DNA of 38,419 bases from Acidimicrobiaceae bacterium (GCA_024641655.1 JAHECR010000031.1:1-38419), one strand, 5' to 3'; positions 7,661 through 15,944 are shown, counted from the first letter of the stretch. The notes: generated by a model not told the origin, from the sequence alone. Numbers and translations: made by a program.

Positions 7661-8461
7661 CTAGACCTCCTGGGACGCGCGATCGGCGAGGCGGCGGGCC
7701 TCCATTGCGGCGATGCGCGCCATCAGCTCCTCCTGGGTCGGCGCCACCGGACGCGACCGGCGCGCCGCATTGCCGGCGTCAACCGCTGCGGCGCCGCGCC
7801 CGGCCGCCATGTTGCGGCGAAGCTCGGCGAAACGTGCCGCGCGGGCATCGTCGACGGAGCTCACGAAGCCCTCGGCTCGCAGCGCCCGCTTGAGGCGCCG
7901 GGTGCTGAGGACCCTGACGACGACGAGGAACAAGACCAGGTTGACCGATGCAACGGCGGACCAGCGAAAGATCGGGTTGGCGCGGTCGGTGCCACCGCGC
8001 ACCGCGTGAACGGTCGTCAGCACGTAGACCCCGAAGCTGCCGAAGTGCACGAACCGCCAGACGCGCCTTGGGATCCGGTGCATGAGAAACGACGTGATCT
8101 CGATGGCCACGATGAGGTACATGGCGACGACGCCCCACGCGACCGGCTCGGGATTCCACTCTGACCGACCGGGGATGAACAGGGCCCCCCAACCGAACGG
8201 TACGTAGTCGTCGAGCCAGAGGCCGAGGAGGTGCACGGCCACGAAGGTGGCCGACAACGCGCCAAGGAACCGATGGACTTCCAGTAGCCATGACGCCGGG
8301 GTGACCCGACCCATGAGCCGGGTCGACAGCAACAGGCCCCACAGCACCGACAAGGTGACGGTGCCCCAGGCGACGAACCCCGACGAGCGGGCCACGTACC
8401 ACCACACTTGCGGGTTGAGCTCGGCGAACGCGGGCAGCACTCCTGGCAGTGCGGGCGGCAT
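7661..8461 (-). CDS. Ferric-reductase-type di-heme membrane protein, 266 aa
   Basis: About six transmembrane helices carry a ferric reductase-like domain. Two helices each present a heme-binding His pair: H63/H77 (VHRFLGA...VAVHLLG) and H139/H152 (FVHFGSF...TVHAVRG), spacing that fits two stacked b hemes. There is no FAD/NAD domain, so electrons must come from a partner, as in MsrQ/YedZ-like proteins. The last 90 residues are cytosolic, basic and helical (RAARFAELRRNMAA, MARIAAMEARRLADR). ATG 8461 has GGGGAG 5 nt upstream; ATG 8464 is adjacent. Two small secreted or anchored proteins precede it on the same strand and may be redox partners, which is inference. Confidence 0.85.
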   Translation of the reverse strand: MPPALPGVLPAFAELNPQVWWYVARSSGFVAWGTVTLSVLWGLLLSTRLMGRVTPASWLLEVHRFLGALSATFVAVHLLGLWLDDYVPFGWGALFIPGRSEWNPEPVAWGVVAMYLIVAIEITSFLMHRIPRRVWRFVHFGSFGVYVLTTVHAVRGGTDRANPIFRWSAVASVNLVLFLVVVRVLSTRRLKRALRAEGFVSSVDDARAARFAELRRNMAAGRGAAAVDAGNAARRSRPVAPTQEELMARIAAMEARRLADRASQEV

Positions 8462-8486
8462 CATGACTCCCCAGTGGGCTCGGCGG

Positions 8487-8912
8487 TCAACTCGCTCGGG
8501 TCTTCGGGCGAGCCGGAGGTTGCGATGGCCCCGGTGGGGCGGGATCCACCGGGGCCATCGACGGAGTGGGGGCGACGGGCGTCGCCTGCTGCGCGGCGGA
8601 AACCGTTCCTGTGCCGACACTTTGAGGCGCTGGCACAGCGGCTATCGCGCTGCTCGGGGCGGACGAGCGTTCAGCGACCGCCTCGGCGGCCCCCTCTCCG
8701 ATTCCTGCCGACCGGCTCACCTCGATGGTGACCGGCGGCGTCGTGCTGCTGGGTTGTCTCCTACTGCTGGTTGCGGTGTTGCTTGTCGGGGTGACGGCGC
8801 CGATGGGCGCCTCTGGCTGCTCGGCGAGAAGCATCGGACCCATCGCCGAGGTCATGACCACGAAACTCAACGTCGAGGTGGCACCGAGCACGATCCGGCT
8901 CGGGGTGAGCAC
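8487..8912 (-). CDS. Secreted or anchored Ala/Pro/Ser-rich protein, 141 aa
   Basis: A hydrophobic segment (IVLGATSTLSFVVMTSAMGPMLLA, about 7-30) is followed by a low-complexity tail rich in Ala, Pro, Ser and Thr ending PPARPKTRAS. This suggests a signal anchor plus an extended extracellular stalk. No cysteines or enzymatic motifs are seen. The start is GTG 8912, 35 nt after the stop of the acidic-tail protein, and its stop lies 25 nt before the ferric-reductase gene, so the three are probably one operon. Function unknown. Confidence 0.6.
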   Translation of the reverse strand: MLTPSRIVLGATSTLSFVVMTSAMGPMLLAEQPEAPIGAVTPTSNTATSSRRQPSSTTPPVTIEVSRSAGIGEGAAEAVAERSSAPSSAIAAVPAPQSVGTGTVSAAQQATPVAPTPSMAPVDPAPPGPSQPPARPKTRAS

Positions 8913-8947
8913 ACGTCTGTGCGCCCCCGACGGTTGTGGTGCCGGGG

Positions 8948-9334
8948 TCAGCGGTCGTCCTCCTCGTATGCGTCGTATGCGTCATCGTCGTATGCGTCAT
9001 CGTCATGGCTGTCGTAATAATCGTCATCTTCGGTGTCATATTCGTTATATGACACGCCGACCTTTGCACCCTCGTCGGCCGAAGGAGGCCCCGAAGTGGC
9101 GTCCTGAACCGCCGAGGCGTCCTGAACCGCCGTTGCGGTCGTGAGTGTCTCGGTGGCGTCGGGGGTTGCCGTGGCCACCGTGAGTTCGGGGTCCACCTCG
9201 ACGCCAAGCTCGCCTTGCTGGTCGGGTGCCTTGGTGGAAGCCAAGATGCCGAGATTCATCGCCACGGCAATGCTCGAGCCCAGCACGAGGCCCACGACCG
9301 ACAAAGCGATGGCGACGACGGTCTTCTTCGGCAT
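8948..9334 (-). CDS. Anchored protein with Asp/Tyr-rich acidic tail, 128 aa
   Basis: The N-terminus (PKKTVVAIALSVVGLVLGSS, then IAVAMNLGILA) is a clear signal anchor or signal peptide. The middle is Thr/Ala/Val-rich. The last 30 residues are almost entirely Asp, Glu and Tyr (DDDYYDSHDDDAYDDDAYDA), an extracellular tail that could bind Ca2+, Fe3+ or other cations. The tail is encoded by an imperfect tandem repeat (about 8966-9040) that is locally richer in AT. ATG 9334 is chosen because it directly precedes the KK-hydrophobic signal; an upstream in-frame start would add 15 residues. It heads the probable operon with the 8487 and 7661 genes. Function unknown; a metal link to the ferric-reductase-like protein is inference. 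Confidence 0.65.
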   Translation of the reverse strand: MPKKTVVAIALSVVGLVLGSSIAVAMNLGILASTKAPDQQGELGVEVDPELTVATATPDATETLTTATAVQDASAVQDATSGPPSADEGAKVGVSYNEYDTEDDDYYDSHDDDAYDDDAYDAYEEDDR

Positions 9335-9797
9335 GATGGCAGGACTCCGCTCGCTGCAACCGACGAACACTCGACACACGCCGGGCAGCCGGTGGCGGGT
9401 TTAGTCGACCGGGAAGTTTTTTCCATTGCGCGGTGGCGAGCGTGGGCCGACGGGCCCCTCCGACCACTGCGGCGCTCCCGTCCGGGCGTCGCATGCCCTG
9501 GCGGCACGCCCCAGGGGATGCGATCGAGTCGTCGAAGCGAATTCGATAGATCCTATTTCACGTCCGACGGAGGCACCCGACAGAGGAGATCGCGACGAAA
9601 GCCACTCCAGATCGGCGGGGCAGAGGCCGAATCTTGCATTGTGACTAAACCCGATGACCCACCTTGGGCGTGTAGACAGCGTGACAATGCCGCTCACCAT
9701 CGGGGCGCCCCTGCTGCCGACGTTTGGCCAGCCCTGGCCGGAACGCGCGCTGGCAACCCTCTACGCTCGCGGGCATGAGTCGTCGGGAGCAACGGTC
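9335..9797. promoter_or_regulatory. Divergent control region with inverted 11-bp motif (ECF regulon candidate)
   Basis: No convincing gene lies in this 463-bp gap. The 11-mer GACTAAACCCG occurs twice, pointing outward: on the minus strand at 9406-9396, 62 nt before the acidic-tail gene, and on the plus strand at 9643-9653, 145 nt before the ECF sigma gene. A separate ECF-like pair, GGAAC (9740-9744) with CTACGCT 16 nt later, lies 27 nt before the sigma ATG. The arrangement suggests a sigma factor controlling itself and the divergent secreted/ferric-reductase operon. This is inference. Confidence 0.35.
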
Positions 9798-10292
9798 ATG
9801 ACCAGCCGTCGAACCAGCGACTTCGACACGTTCTTCAGCCAGAACTACTGGTCGATCGTTCGCTCGCTCACTGCCGCATTCGGCGACCAGGAGGCTGCCG
9901 CGGAGGCGGTCCAGGACGCGTTCATCAAGGCGTACGCGCGGTGGCGCCGCGTCCGGGGCATGGACGCTCCGGCCGCCTGGGTGCGCCATGTCGCCCTCAA
10001 CAAGCTGCGCGACCAGCACCGCCGCAGCGAACGCATTCGCCGAGCCGAAGACGCCGCCGGCGTCCTCGAGGACACCTACACCCTTCCCCCCGAGCACGAC
10101 GAGATCGTTCGTCTCCTCCACCCACTTCCCGAGCGCCAGCGGACGGCCATGGCTTTGTACTACATAGAAGATCTTCCGGTTGCAGAGATCGCGACCTCGA
10201 TGGGCATCAGTCAGGGCGCCGTGAAGGCCCACCTGAGCCAGGCCCGGGCAAATGTCGAGAGCTCCCTCGAGCCGAATCAGAGGCAGCGATGA
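9798..10292 (+). CDS. ECF-type RNA polymerase sigma factor, 164 aa
   Basis: The protein consists of region sigma2 (FDTFFSQNYWSIVRSLTAAFGD...AVQDAFIKAYARWRRV, about 9-60) and sigma4 (LPERQRTAMALYYIEDLPVAEIA..MGISQGAVKAHLSQAR, about 112-155), joined by a short linker, the minimal SigE/SigK-type layout. It directs RNA polymerase to promoters for an extracytoplasmic or envelope signal. ATG 9798 has GGAG 9 nt upstream and gives a standard length. The downstream membrane protein overlaps by the ATGA junction, the usual sigma/anti-sigma coupling. Confidence 0.93.
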   Translation: MTSRRTSDFDTFFSQNYWSIVRSLTAAFGDQEAAAEAVQDAFIKAYARWRRVRGMDAPAAWVRHVALNKLRDQHRRSERIRRAEDAAGVLEDTYTLPPEHDEIVRLLHPLPERQRTAMALYYIEDLPVAEIATSMGISQGAVKAHLSQARANVESSLEPNQRQR

Positions 10293-10966
10293 GCGAGCAC
10301 GACATCGACGACCTCTTCCGACGGGCGGCCGACCGCAGCCGATCTTCGTTCACCGCCGATCCCACCGAGGTGCTGTCCTCGATCGGACCTCGCCTCACCC
10401 GTGCTCGTCTGGCCCACCGTGCCCGAGTGGGGGCCGGTGTCTGCGCGACCCTGCTCGTGGTCGGATTCGGTGTCATGTCGATCCGCCCCCAGGGATCGCA
10501 GCCCGACACCTCGTTCGCAAATCCCGACCCCACCGTCGAGGCCCCTCCAACCGTCCAGGAAGTGGCCGACGACGGACCTGAGATCGAGGCCCAGGTCGGC
10601 GAGCCGTCCAACCTCGAGCTGCCGACGCCGACCGAGGGCGTCGCCGCCGAGTCCGACGACTCACCGTCGAACGACGACACGACACCGACCACCAAGCCCG
10701 CCGCAACCGCCACGAGCACATCGACGGCGACGACGGCGAGCATGCAATCCCCTGCAGGCACCGTCACCGTCGTCTACGACGATTCGGGGATCGTGTACCC
10801 AGTACAGTTCGAGGACTCGTCCTGGACCGTCGACTGGAAGACCGACGACGCACGCAGGGCCGAAGGCAAGGTCTCCAAGGGCGACGCCTCCTTCGAGCTC
10901 TCGATCTCCTTCGATCACGGCAAGCCGAAGATCGAGATCGACGACGAGCACGCCGACGGGCACTGA
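10289..10966 (+). CDS. Membrane-anchored putative anti-sigma partner, 225 aa
   Basis: The start overlaps the sigma factor stop (ATGA), so the two products are translationally coupled. Residues 1-42 are a cytosolic helical segment that could hold the sigma factor. VGAGVCATLLVVGFGVMSI (about 47-65) is one transmembrane helix, followed by about 90 residues of Pro/Thr/Ser/Glu-rich linker and a small extracytoplasmic domain (about 155-225) ending in acidic and His residues. No zinc-binding HxxxCxxC anti-sigma motif is present, so assignment rests on topology and coupling. It could instead be a cargo or sensor protein of the same regulon. Confidence 0.7.
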   Translation: MSEHDIDDLFRRAADRSRSSFTADPTEVLSSIGPRLTRARLAHRARVGAGVCATLLVVGFGVMSIRPQGSQPDTSFANPDPTVEAPPTVQEVADDGPEIEAQVGEPSNLELPTPTEGVAAESDDSPSNDDTTPTTKPAATATSTSTATTASMQSPAGTVTVVYDDSGIVYPVQFEDSSWTVDWKTDDARRAEGKVSKGDASFELSISFDHGKPKIEIDDEHADGH

Positions 10967-10996
10967 GCCTCCCACCGGGAACCGCTGGCGGGTCGG

Positions 10997-12034
10997 TCAG
11001 CGCTCTGCCGGATCGATCACCCACACGTCGAGCTCGCCGAGCGCGTCCTGCATCGCCCGGAGCACCCGGTCGGTGTCACCGTCGGCGCCGTCGGAAACCA
11101 CCAGCGCCTCGTGGGCGTGACGCGCAAACCAGGCATCTCGGCGCGCCAGCGCTCCCAGGGCGCCCTTGCGGTCGACCGGCACCTTCTTCTGAAGGGTGAT
11201 CACATCGGCGGCTCGCTCGCACAGTTCGCCGAAGCGCCGCCGCTCGGGAGAAGGCCACGAGGCTGCCGGGTCGGGATAGGGCAGCACGGCAACCCAGGGC
11301 ACGTCTGCGTCTGCCGCGGCTTGCGCGCCGAGCATCTCCGCTCCCAGGCGCAACCCGGAGAGCACCACCAGGTCGGGATGGAGACGAGCCTTGGCTTCGA
11401 CGATCTCCGACAGATGACGCCGCAGCTCGTCGACGCCCCGCGATCCCCGCAGCGACTCGAGCTCGTGCCCACGCATGCCGAGCACGACCAGACGGTGCCC
11501 GGGGGGCGGCTGACGACCCGTGGGGTCGCGCCCGACTGTGCCGAGCGGCGGACGTTTGTAGACGTCGTCTGGGGCGCCCACCTCGGTGGGCGGTTCGGTT
11601 CCCTCACGGGGCCGCTGCAGCCAGCCGGCTTCCACGGCGAGACGATCAGCGTAGTCGTTCCACTCGTCACCGGCATGGCCCTTCACCCACGTGAAGACGA
11701 GGTCGCGGGTCTTGTAGAAGTCGATCAACGGCTCCCAGAGGTCACGGTTCGCCACCGGTTGGCGCTGGCTGTTCTTCCAGCCCCGTTTGATCCAGCCCTG
11801 CCACCAGTCGTCGCGGAAGCAGTTGACCAGGTACGTCGAGTCGCTGATGATCTCGAGCGGCCCGTCGAGCGCCCGGACGGCCTCGAGCGCGGCCTGCAGC
11901 TCCATCCGCTGGTTCGTGGTCGCCGGCGACGGCCCGGCGGCGAAGGGACCGTCGGGCACGATCCAGGCCCATCCCCCCGGGCCCGGGTTGCCGCTGCATG
12001 CCCCATCGGTGTACACGCGCGTTCTTGCCGTCAC
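10997..12034 (-). CDS. RNase HI fused to a SLOG/YpsA-like domain, 345 aa
   Basis: Residues 1-140 are a complete type I ribonuclease H, which cuts the RNA strand of RNA-DNA hybrids. The D-E-D-D site is D10 (YTDGACSGNPG), E45 (RMELQAAL), D65 (ISDSTYLV) and D130 (NDYADRLA), with the flexible-loop His near KGH120. After a Pro-rich linker (about 145-178) comes a Rossmann-type domain: RLVVLGMRG, DLVVLSGLRLGAEMLGAQAA, VPWVAVLPYP, RRDAWFARHAHEALVVSDG. This pattern matches the DprA/YpsA/DUF1273 (SLOG) superfamily, which binds nucleotides or nucleic acids. GTG 12034 is the only start that begins at the RNase H strand; GAGGATGG lies upstream. It is divergent from aceE with an 80-bp gap. Confidence 0.88.
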   Translation of the reverse strand: MTARTRVYTDGACSGNPGPGGWAWIVPDGPFAAGPSPATTNQRMELQAALEAVRALDGPLEIISDSTYLVNCFRDDWWQGWIKRGWKNSQRQPVANRDLWEPLIDFYKTRDLVFTWVKGHAGDEWNDYADRLAVEAGWLQRPREGTEPPTEVGAPDDVYKRPPLGTVGRDPTGRQPPPGHRLVVLGMRGHELESLRGSRGVDELRRHLSEIVEAKARLHPDLVVLSGLRLGAEMLGAQAAADADVPWVAVLPYPDPAASWPSPERRRFGELCERAADVITLQKKVPVDRKGALGALARRDAWFARHAHEALVVSDGADGDTDRVLRAMQDALGELDVWVIDPAER

Positions 12035-12114
12035 CGTCCCATCCTCGCATTTCCGCGCACAGCGCCGGGCATTCTGCGGGCTGAACCGACGCAACGTCGA
12101 AGGGTGCTGCAAGG

Positions 12115-14832
12115 ATGGTGCCCATGATCGACAACTACTCGCACCAGTTGCCAGACATCGATCCGGTCGAGACCAAGGAGTGGATCGACTCGCTCGACGC
12201 GCTGATGGGGGTCCATGGCCAGGTGCGGGCACGTTTCGTGCTCGCCAAACTGCTCGAACGTGCCCAGGAGCTCAACGTGGGCGTGCCGGCGATGGTGTCG
12301 ACGCCCTACATCAACACCATCCCGCCGGAGAACCAGCCATTCTTCCCCGGAAACGAGCACATCGAGCGTCGCATCCGGGCGTTCGTCCGCTGGAATGCCG
12401 CCGCGATGGTGATCCGGGCCAACAAGGCCGCCGACGGCATCGGCGGCCACCTGTCGACGTTCGCCAGTTCGGCCGCGCTGTACGAGGTCGGGTTCAACTG
12501 GTTCTTCCGCGGCAAGGACCATGGCACTCCCGGCGACCACGTCTACTTCCAGGGCCACGCCGCGCCCGGCGTGTATGCCCGCGCCTACCTCGAGGGGCGC
12601 CTCACCGAGACCCAGCTCGACAACTTCCGCCAGGAAATCGGCGGCAACGGATTGTCCTCGTATCCGCACCCGCGGCTGATGCCCAACTTCTGGGAGTACC
12701 CCACGGTGTCGATGGGGCTCGGCCCGATCAACTCCATCTACCACGCCCGATTCAACCGGTACATGGAACACCGTCGCCTCGACGACACCTCGACCAGCAA
12801 AATCTGGAGCTTCCTGGGCGACGGCGAAACCGATGAACCCGAAACCCTCGGGGCCATCGCGCTCGCCGGCCGCTCGTATCTCGACAACCTCGTGTGGGTC
12901 GTCAACTGCAACCTCCAGCGACTCGATGGGCCCGTACGCGGCAACGGCAAGATCATCCAGGAACTCGAAGGGGTCTTCCGCGGCGCGGGCTGGAACGTGA
13001 TCAAGGTGATCTGGGGCGGCAAGTGGGACGAGTTGCTCCAGCGAGACGTCGACGGCGTCTTGTTGAACCAGCTCAACACCACCGTCGACGGCGAGTTCCA
13101 GCGCTACGCCGTCGAGGACGGCGCCTACATCCGGGAGCACTTCTTCGGCCCCGATCCCCGCCTTCGTCGTCTGGTCGAGCACCTGAGCGACGACGAGCTG
13201 CGCGACCTTCCCCGTGGGGGCCACGACTACCAGAAGCTCTATGCGGCGTACAAGGCGGCCTCGGAGCACAAGGGTTCACCCACGGTCATCTTGGCCAAGA
13301 CGGTCAAGGGATGGACGCTCGGGCCAGGTTTCGAGGGCCGCAACGCGACCCACCAGATCAAGAAGATGACCAAGGACCAGCTGCTGGCGCTTCGAGCGCG
13401 CCTCCAGCTCGAAGACGAGATTCCCGAGGCCTCGCTCGCAGACGGTATCCCGCCGTACTACCGGCCTTCGCAGAGCAGCGACATCTACCAGTACATGATG
13501 GGACGGCGCAACGCCCTCGGCGGGCCCCTCCCGGTTCGCCGGATCAGCACCCGGCGACCGCTGGAGTTGCCCGACCCGAAGATCTTCGCCGAATACGACG
13601 AAGGCTCCGGCGGCCGCGAGGTGTCCACCACCATGGTGTTCACCTCGGTACTGCGCAACCTGCTGCGCGACGAGAAGTTCGGCCCCAGGGTGGTGCCGAT
13701 CGTCCCCGACGAAGCGCGCACCTTCGGCATGGACAGCCTCTTTCGCGAGTTCGAGATCTACGCCCCCATGGGGCAGCTCTACGAGCCGGTCGACCACGAC
13801 CTCTTGCTGTCGTATGCAGAGGACAAGGACGGACAGATCCTCGAGGAGGGCATCACCGAGGCCGGGTCGCTCGCGAGCTGGATCGCTGCCGCGACGAGCT
13901 ACGCGAACCTGGGCGTGCCCATGGTGCCGTTCTTCACCTTCTACTCCATGTTCGGGTTCCAGCGCGTCGGGGACCTCATCTGGTCGGCGGCGGACTCTCG
14001 CGCCCGTGGCTTCCTGATGGGGGCCACCGCAGGCCGCACGACCTTGATGGGCGAGGGCCTGCAACACCAGGACGGGCACAGCCTCCTGCTGGCGAGCACC
14101 GTGCCCGCATGTCGGGCCTACGACCCGGCGTTCGCGTTCGAGCTCGGATCGATCATCCGCTACGGCCTCGACCGCATGTACGGGCCCGACGGCGGCCACG
14201 ACGAGTTCTACTACATCGCCATCTACAACGAGCAGTACGAGATGCCGGCGCAGCCCGATGGGGTCAGCGACGACGACATCGTCTCGGGGATCTACAAGTG
14301 GGACGACGGGCCCGAAGCCGAACGCAGAGCCACGATCTTGTTCTCCGGACCCGCGCACCGCGCCGCGCGCGAGGCGCAAGCCGAGTTGCTCGAGCACTAC
14401 GGGGTCGGCGCCGAGCTCTGGAGCGCCACGAGCTACAAACGCCTCCGCGAGGAGGCGCTCGATGCAGAGCGGTGGAACCGTCTGCATCCTGGTACCGATC
14501 CGCGGGTTCCGCTGGTGACCGCGAAACTGGCCAACTCACGAGGCCCGATCGTCGCGGTCTCGGACTACCTCACTGCGGTTCCCGACCAGATCTGCCGCTG
14601 GACACCGCGGCCGATGCTGGCGCTCGGCACCGACGGCTACGGCCGCTCCGATACCCGCGAGGCGCTGCGCGCGTTCTTCGAGGTCGACACCGGCAACGTC
14701 GTCGTGGCAGTGCTCGCGCAACTGGCGAACGCCGGGGAGATCTCCGCGGACGCCGTCAGAGATGCGATCGCCCGTTACGGCGTCGACCCCGAAGCCCCGA
14801 ACCCCTACGCCTACGACGTCCCCGTGCTCTGA
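12115..14832 (+). CDS. aceE: Pyruvate dehydrogenase E1 component, homodimeric type, 905 aa
   Basis: AceE decarboxylates pyruvate with thiamine diphosphate and acetylates the lipoyl groups of E2, feeding acetyl-CoA to the TCA cycle. The cofactor motif GDGETDEPE (from 235) with NCNLQRLDGPV follows E. coli and M. tuberculosis AceE closely. HISTYASSAA-like (HLSTFASSAALYEVGFN), KTVKGWTLG and EGLQHQDGHS are also family blocks. Full length, with no disruption. E2 and E3 genes are not in this window. ATG 12115 gives the longest form; ATG 12124 has AAGGA 8 nt upstream and may be the true start. A bidirectional hairpin follows the stop. Confidence 0.96.
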   Translation: MVPMIDNYSHQLPDIDPVETKEWIDSLDALMGVHGQVRARFVLAKLLERAQELNVGVPAMVSTPYINTIPPENQPFFPGNEHIERRIRAFVRWNAAAMVIRANKAADGIGGHLSTFASSAALYEVGFNWFFRGKDHGTPGDHVYFQGHAAPGVYARAYLEGRLTETQLDNFRQEIGGNGLSSYPHPRLMPNFWEYPTVSMGLGPINSIYHARFNRYMEHRRLDDTSTSKIWSFLGDGETDEPETLGAIALAGRSYLDNLVWVVNCNLQRLDGPVRGNGKIIQELEGVFRGAGWNVIKVIWGGKWDELLQRDVDGVLLNQLNTTVDGEFQRYAVEDGAYIREHFFGPDPRLRRLVEHLSDDELRDLPRGGHDYQKLYAAYKAASEHKGSPTVILAKTVKGWTLGPGFEGRNATHQIKKMTKDQLLALRARLQLEDEIPEASLADGIPPYYRPSQSSDIYQYMMGRRNALGGPLPVRRISTRRPLELPDPKIFAEYDEGSGGREVSTTMVFTSVLRNLLRDEKFGPRVVPIVPDEARTFGMDSLFREFEIYAPMGQLYEPVDHDLLLSYAEDKDGQILEEGITEAGSLASWIAAATSYANLGVPMVPFFTFYSMFGFQRVGDLIWSAADSRARGFLMGATAGRTTLMGEGLQHQDGHSLLLASTVPACRAYDPAFAFELGSIIRYGLDRMYGPDGGHDEFYYIAIYNEQYEMPAQPDGVSDDDIVSGIYKWDDGPEAERRATILFSGPAHRAAREAQAELLEHYGVGAELWSATSYKRLREEALDAERWNRLHPGTDPRVPLVTAKLANSRGPIVAVSDYLTAVPDQICRWTPRPMLALGTDGYGRSDTREALRAFFEVDTGNVVVAVLAQLANAGEISADAVRDAIARYGVDPEAPNPYAYDVPVL

Positions 14833-14840
14833 CGGCGTCC

Positions 14841-14861
14841 CCACGGGGCCCGATCCCGTGG
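14841..14861. terminator. Bidirectional hairpin between aceE and the hydrolase gene
   Basis: CCACGGG (14841-14847), loop gcccgat, CCCGTGG (14855-14861): a 7-bp perfect stem in the 34-bp gap between two convergent genes. There is no U tract, as is usual in this kind of genome. Confidence 0.5.
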
Positions 14862-14866
14862 AGGGC

Positions 14867-15655
14867 TCAGGCCCCGGCAAGATCGAGTGTGAAGACGTCC
14901 GGACCCGAGCGGCTGACGCGGTCGAGCCACCCCAGCAGGACCGCAACGGCGCGCGGATCGAAGCGCAGGCGGTGGCCGCCGCCCTCGATCACGCGAAGGT
15001 CGGCGGCGCCGTGGGCATCGGCGATCACGCGGGCATCGAACAGCGGCACCACCTCGTCGGAGGCACCGTGCATGACCAGCAACGGTCGCTCGCCCATCGC
15101 ACCTGCGGCCTCGACGGCGCGGATCGACGCGAGCTCGGCCTGCCACGCCGCTTCGTCTGCGGGGAATCCCGGGGACCGGATGGCGCCGACGCGACGGGCG
15201 TACCCGAGCAGACCCTCGGGGTCACGGACCCAGTCGTCGAAATCGGCGGGCGGGCCGACTGCGGCCACGCCGGCGATGTCGGGATCGGCGGCGGCGGCGC
15301 TGATCGCCATCGCCCCACCGGTACCGAAGCCGGCGACCCACACGGAGGTCACGTCGACGCGGCCCCGGAGTTCCTGCGCCGCGTTGAGGGTGTCGCTCAG
15401 CCAACCGGCAAGCGAGAAGTCGCCCTCGGAGCTGCCACATCCACGGTAGGTGAACGCCAACACGATCCAGCCGAGCTGCTCGGAGATCCGATCGGCAAGG
15501 TCGAAGTAGCTGCGAGCCGCATCGAGCCGTCCGTTCGACGGTGACGGGAAGCCGTGGCAGATGACCAGACCGTTGGTCCCGTCACGTCCGACCCGTTCCG
15601 GGACGCAGAGATGACCTGCCAGACGCAGGCCATCGGAGTCGAACGTGTATTCCAC
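14867..15655 (-). CDS. Alpha/beta-hydrolase-fold protein lacking the Ser nucleophile, 262 aa
   Basis: The fold is clear: the oxyanion-region VICHGFPSPS (31-40), ADRISEQLGWIVLAFTYRGCGSSEG, the nucleophile elbow, the acid HGASDEVVP (D200) and the terminal His GGGH (H228). At the elbow, however, the usual G-x-S-x-G reads G109-F-G111-T-G113, so the catalytic Ser is replaced by Gly (codon GGT, one base from AGT). Either the protein is a non-hydrolytic member (binding, chaperone or signalling) or it uses another residue. GTG 15655 begins 18 nt after the stop of the 63-aa gene, so they form an operon. No signal peptide is present. Confidence 0.85.
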   Translation of the reverse strand: MEYTFDSDGLRLAGHLCVPERVGRDGTNGLVICHGFPSPSNGRLDAARSYFDLADRISEQLGWIVLAFTYRGCGSSEGDFSLAGWLSDTLNAAQELRGRVDVTSVWVAGFGTGGAMAISAAAADPDIAGVAAVGPPADFDDWVRDPEGLLGYARRVGAIRSPGFPADEAAWQAELASIRAVEAAGAMGERPLLVMHGASDEVVPLFDARVIADAHGAADLRVIEGGGHRLRFDPRAVAVLLGWLDRVSRSGPDVFTLDLAGA

Positions 15656-15673
15656 GTGCGCGTCGATGAGGGG

Positions 15674-15865
15674 TCAGATCTTGCGCCGGCGATACCCGCG
15701 GTTGCGGGCCTCGGCCAGGGTGTCTGGACCGAACACGAGGTACTGCTCCGACGAGATCAGCTCCTCGATGACGGTCTCGTCGGTGACCTCGTCGAGGTCG
15801 TAGACGTACTGGTTGCGCTTGTCGCCGAGCCATCGGAAGTGCTCGACGCGGGTGGGTCGATCCAT
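15674..15865 (-). CDS. Small hypothetical protein, 63 aa
   Basis: MDRPTRVEHFRWLGDKRN opens a compact, charged protein with an acidic centre (YDLDEVTDETVIEELI) and a strongly basic C-terminus (RNRGYRRRKI). I do not recognise it, but the size and pattern suit a nucleic-acid or protein-binding adaptor. ATG 15865 has an ideal AGGAGG Shine-Dalgarno 5 nt upstream, and a -10-like TACACT lies on the minus strand at 15892-15887. The longer open frame reaching 16120 translates the minisatellite and the hairpin and is not used. It is followed by the hydrolase gene 18 nt later. Confidence 0.75.
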   Translation of the reverse strand: MDRPTRVEHFRWLGDKRNQYVYDLDEVTDETVIEELISSEQYLVFGPDTLAEARNRGYRRRKI

Positions 15866-15944
15866 TGATCCTCCTGGTCCTGGTGGAGTGTAGAGACCCG
15901 CCGGCTCCGACACCCAGACGCACGCCAGCCAAAGGCAAGCGAGG

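Noticed and set aside
8465..8620. N-terminal extension of the ferric-reductase-type protein
   Set aside because: Arg/Pro-rich and overlapping the preceding gene; GGGGAG just before ATG 8464/8461 supports the short form.
12035..12232. 66-residue N-terminal extension of the RNase H fusion
   Set aside because: It would overlap the aceE start on the other strand and has no similarity; RNase HI begins naturally at GTG 12034.
12894..15449. 851-codon plus-strand open frame over aceE and the hydrolase
   Set aside because: Out-of-frame Arg-rich shadow of aceE continuing antisense through the hydrolase.
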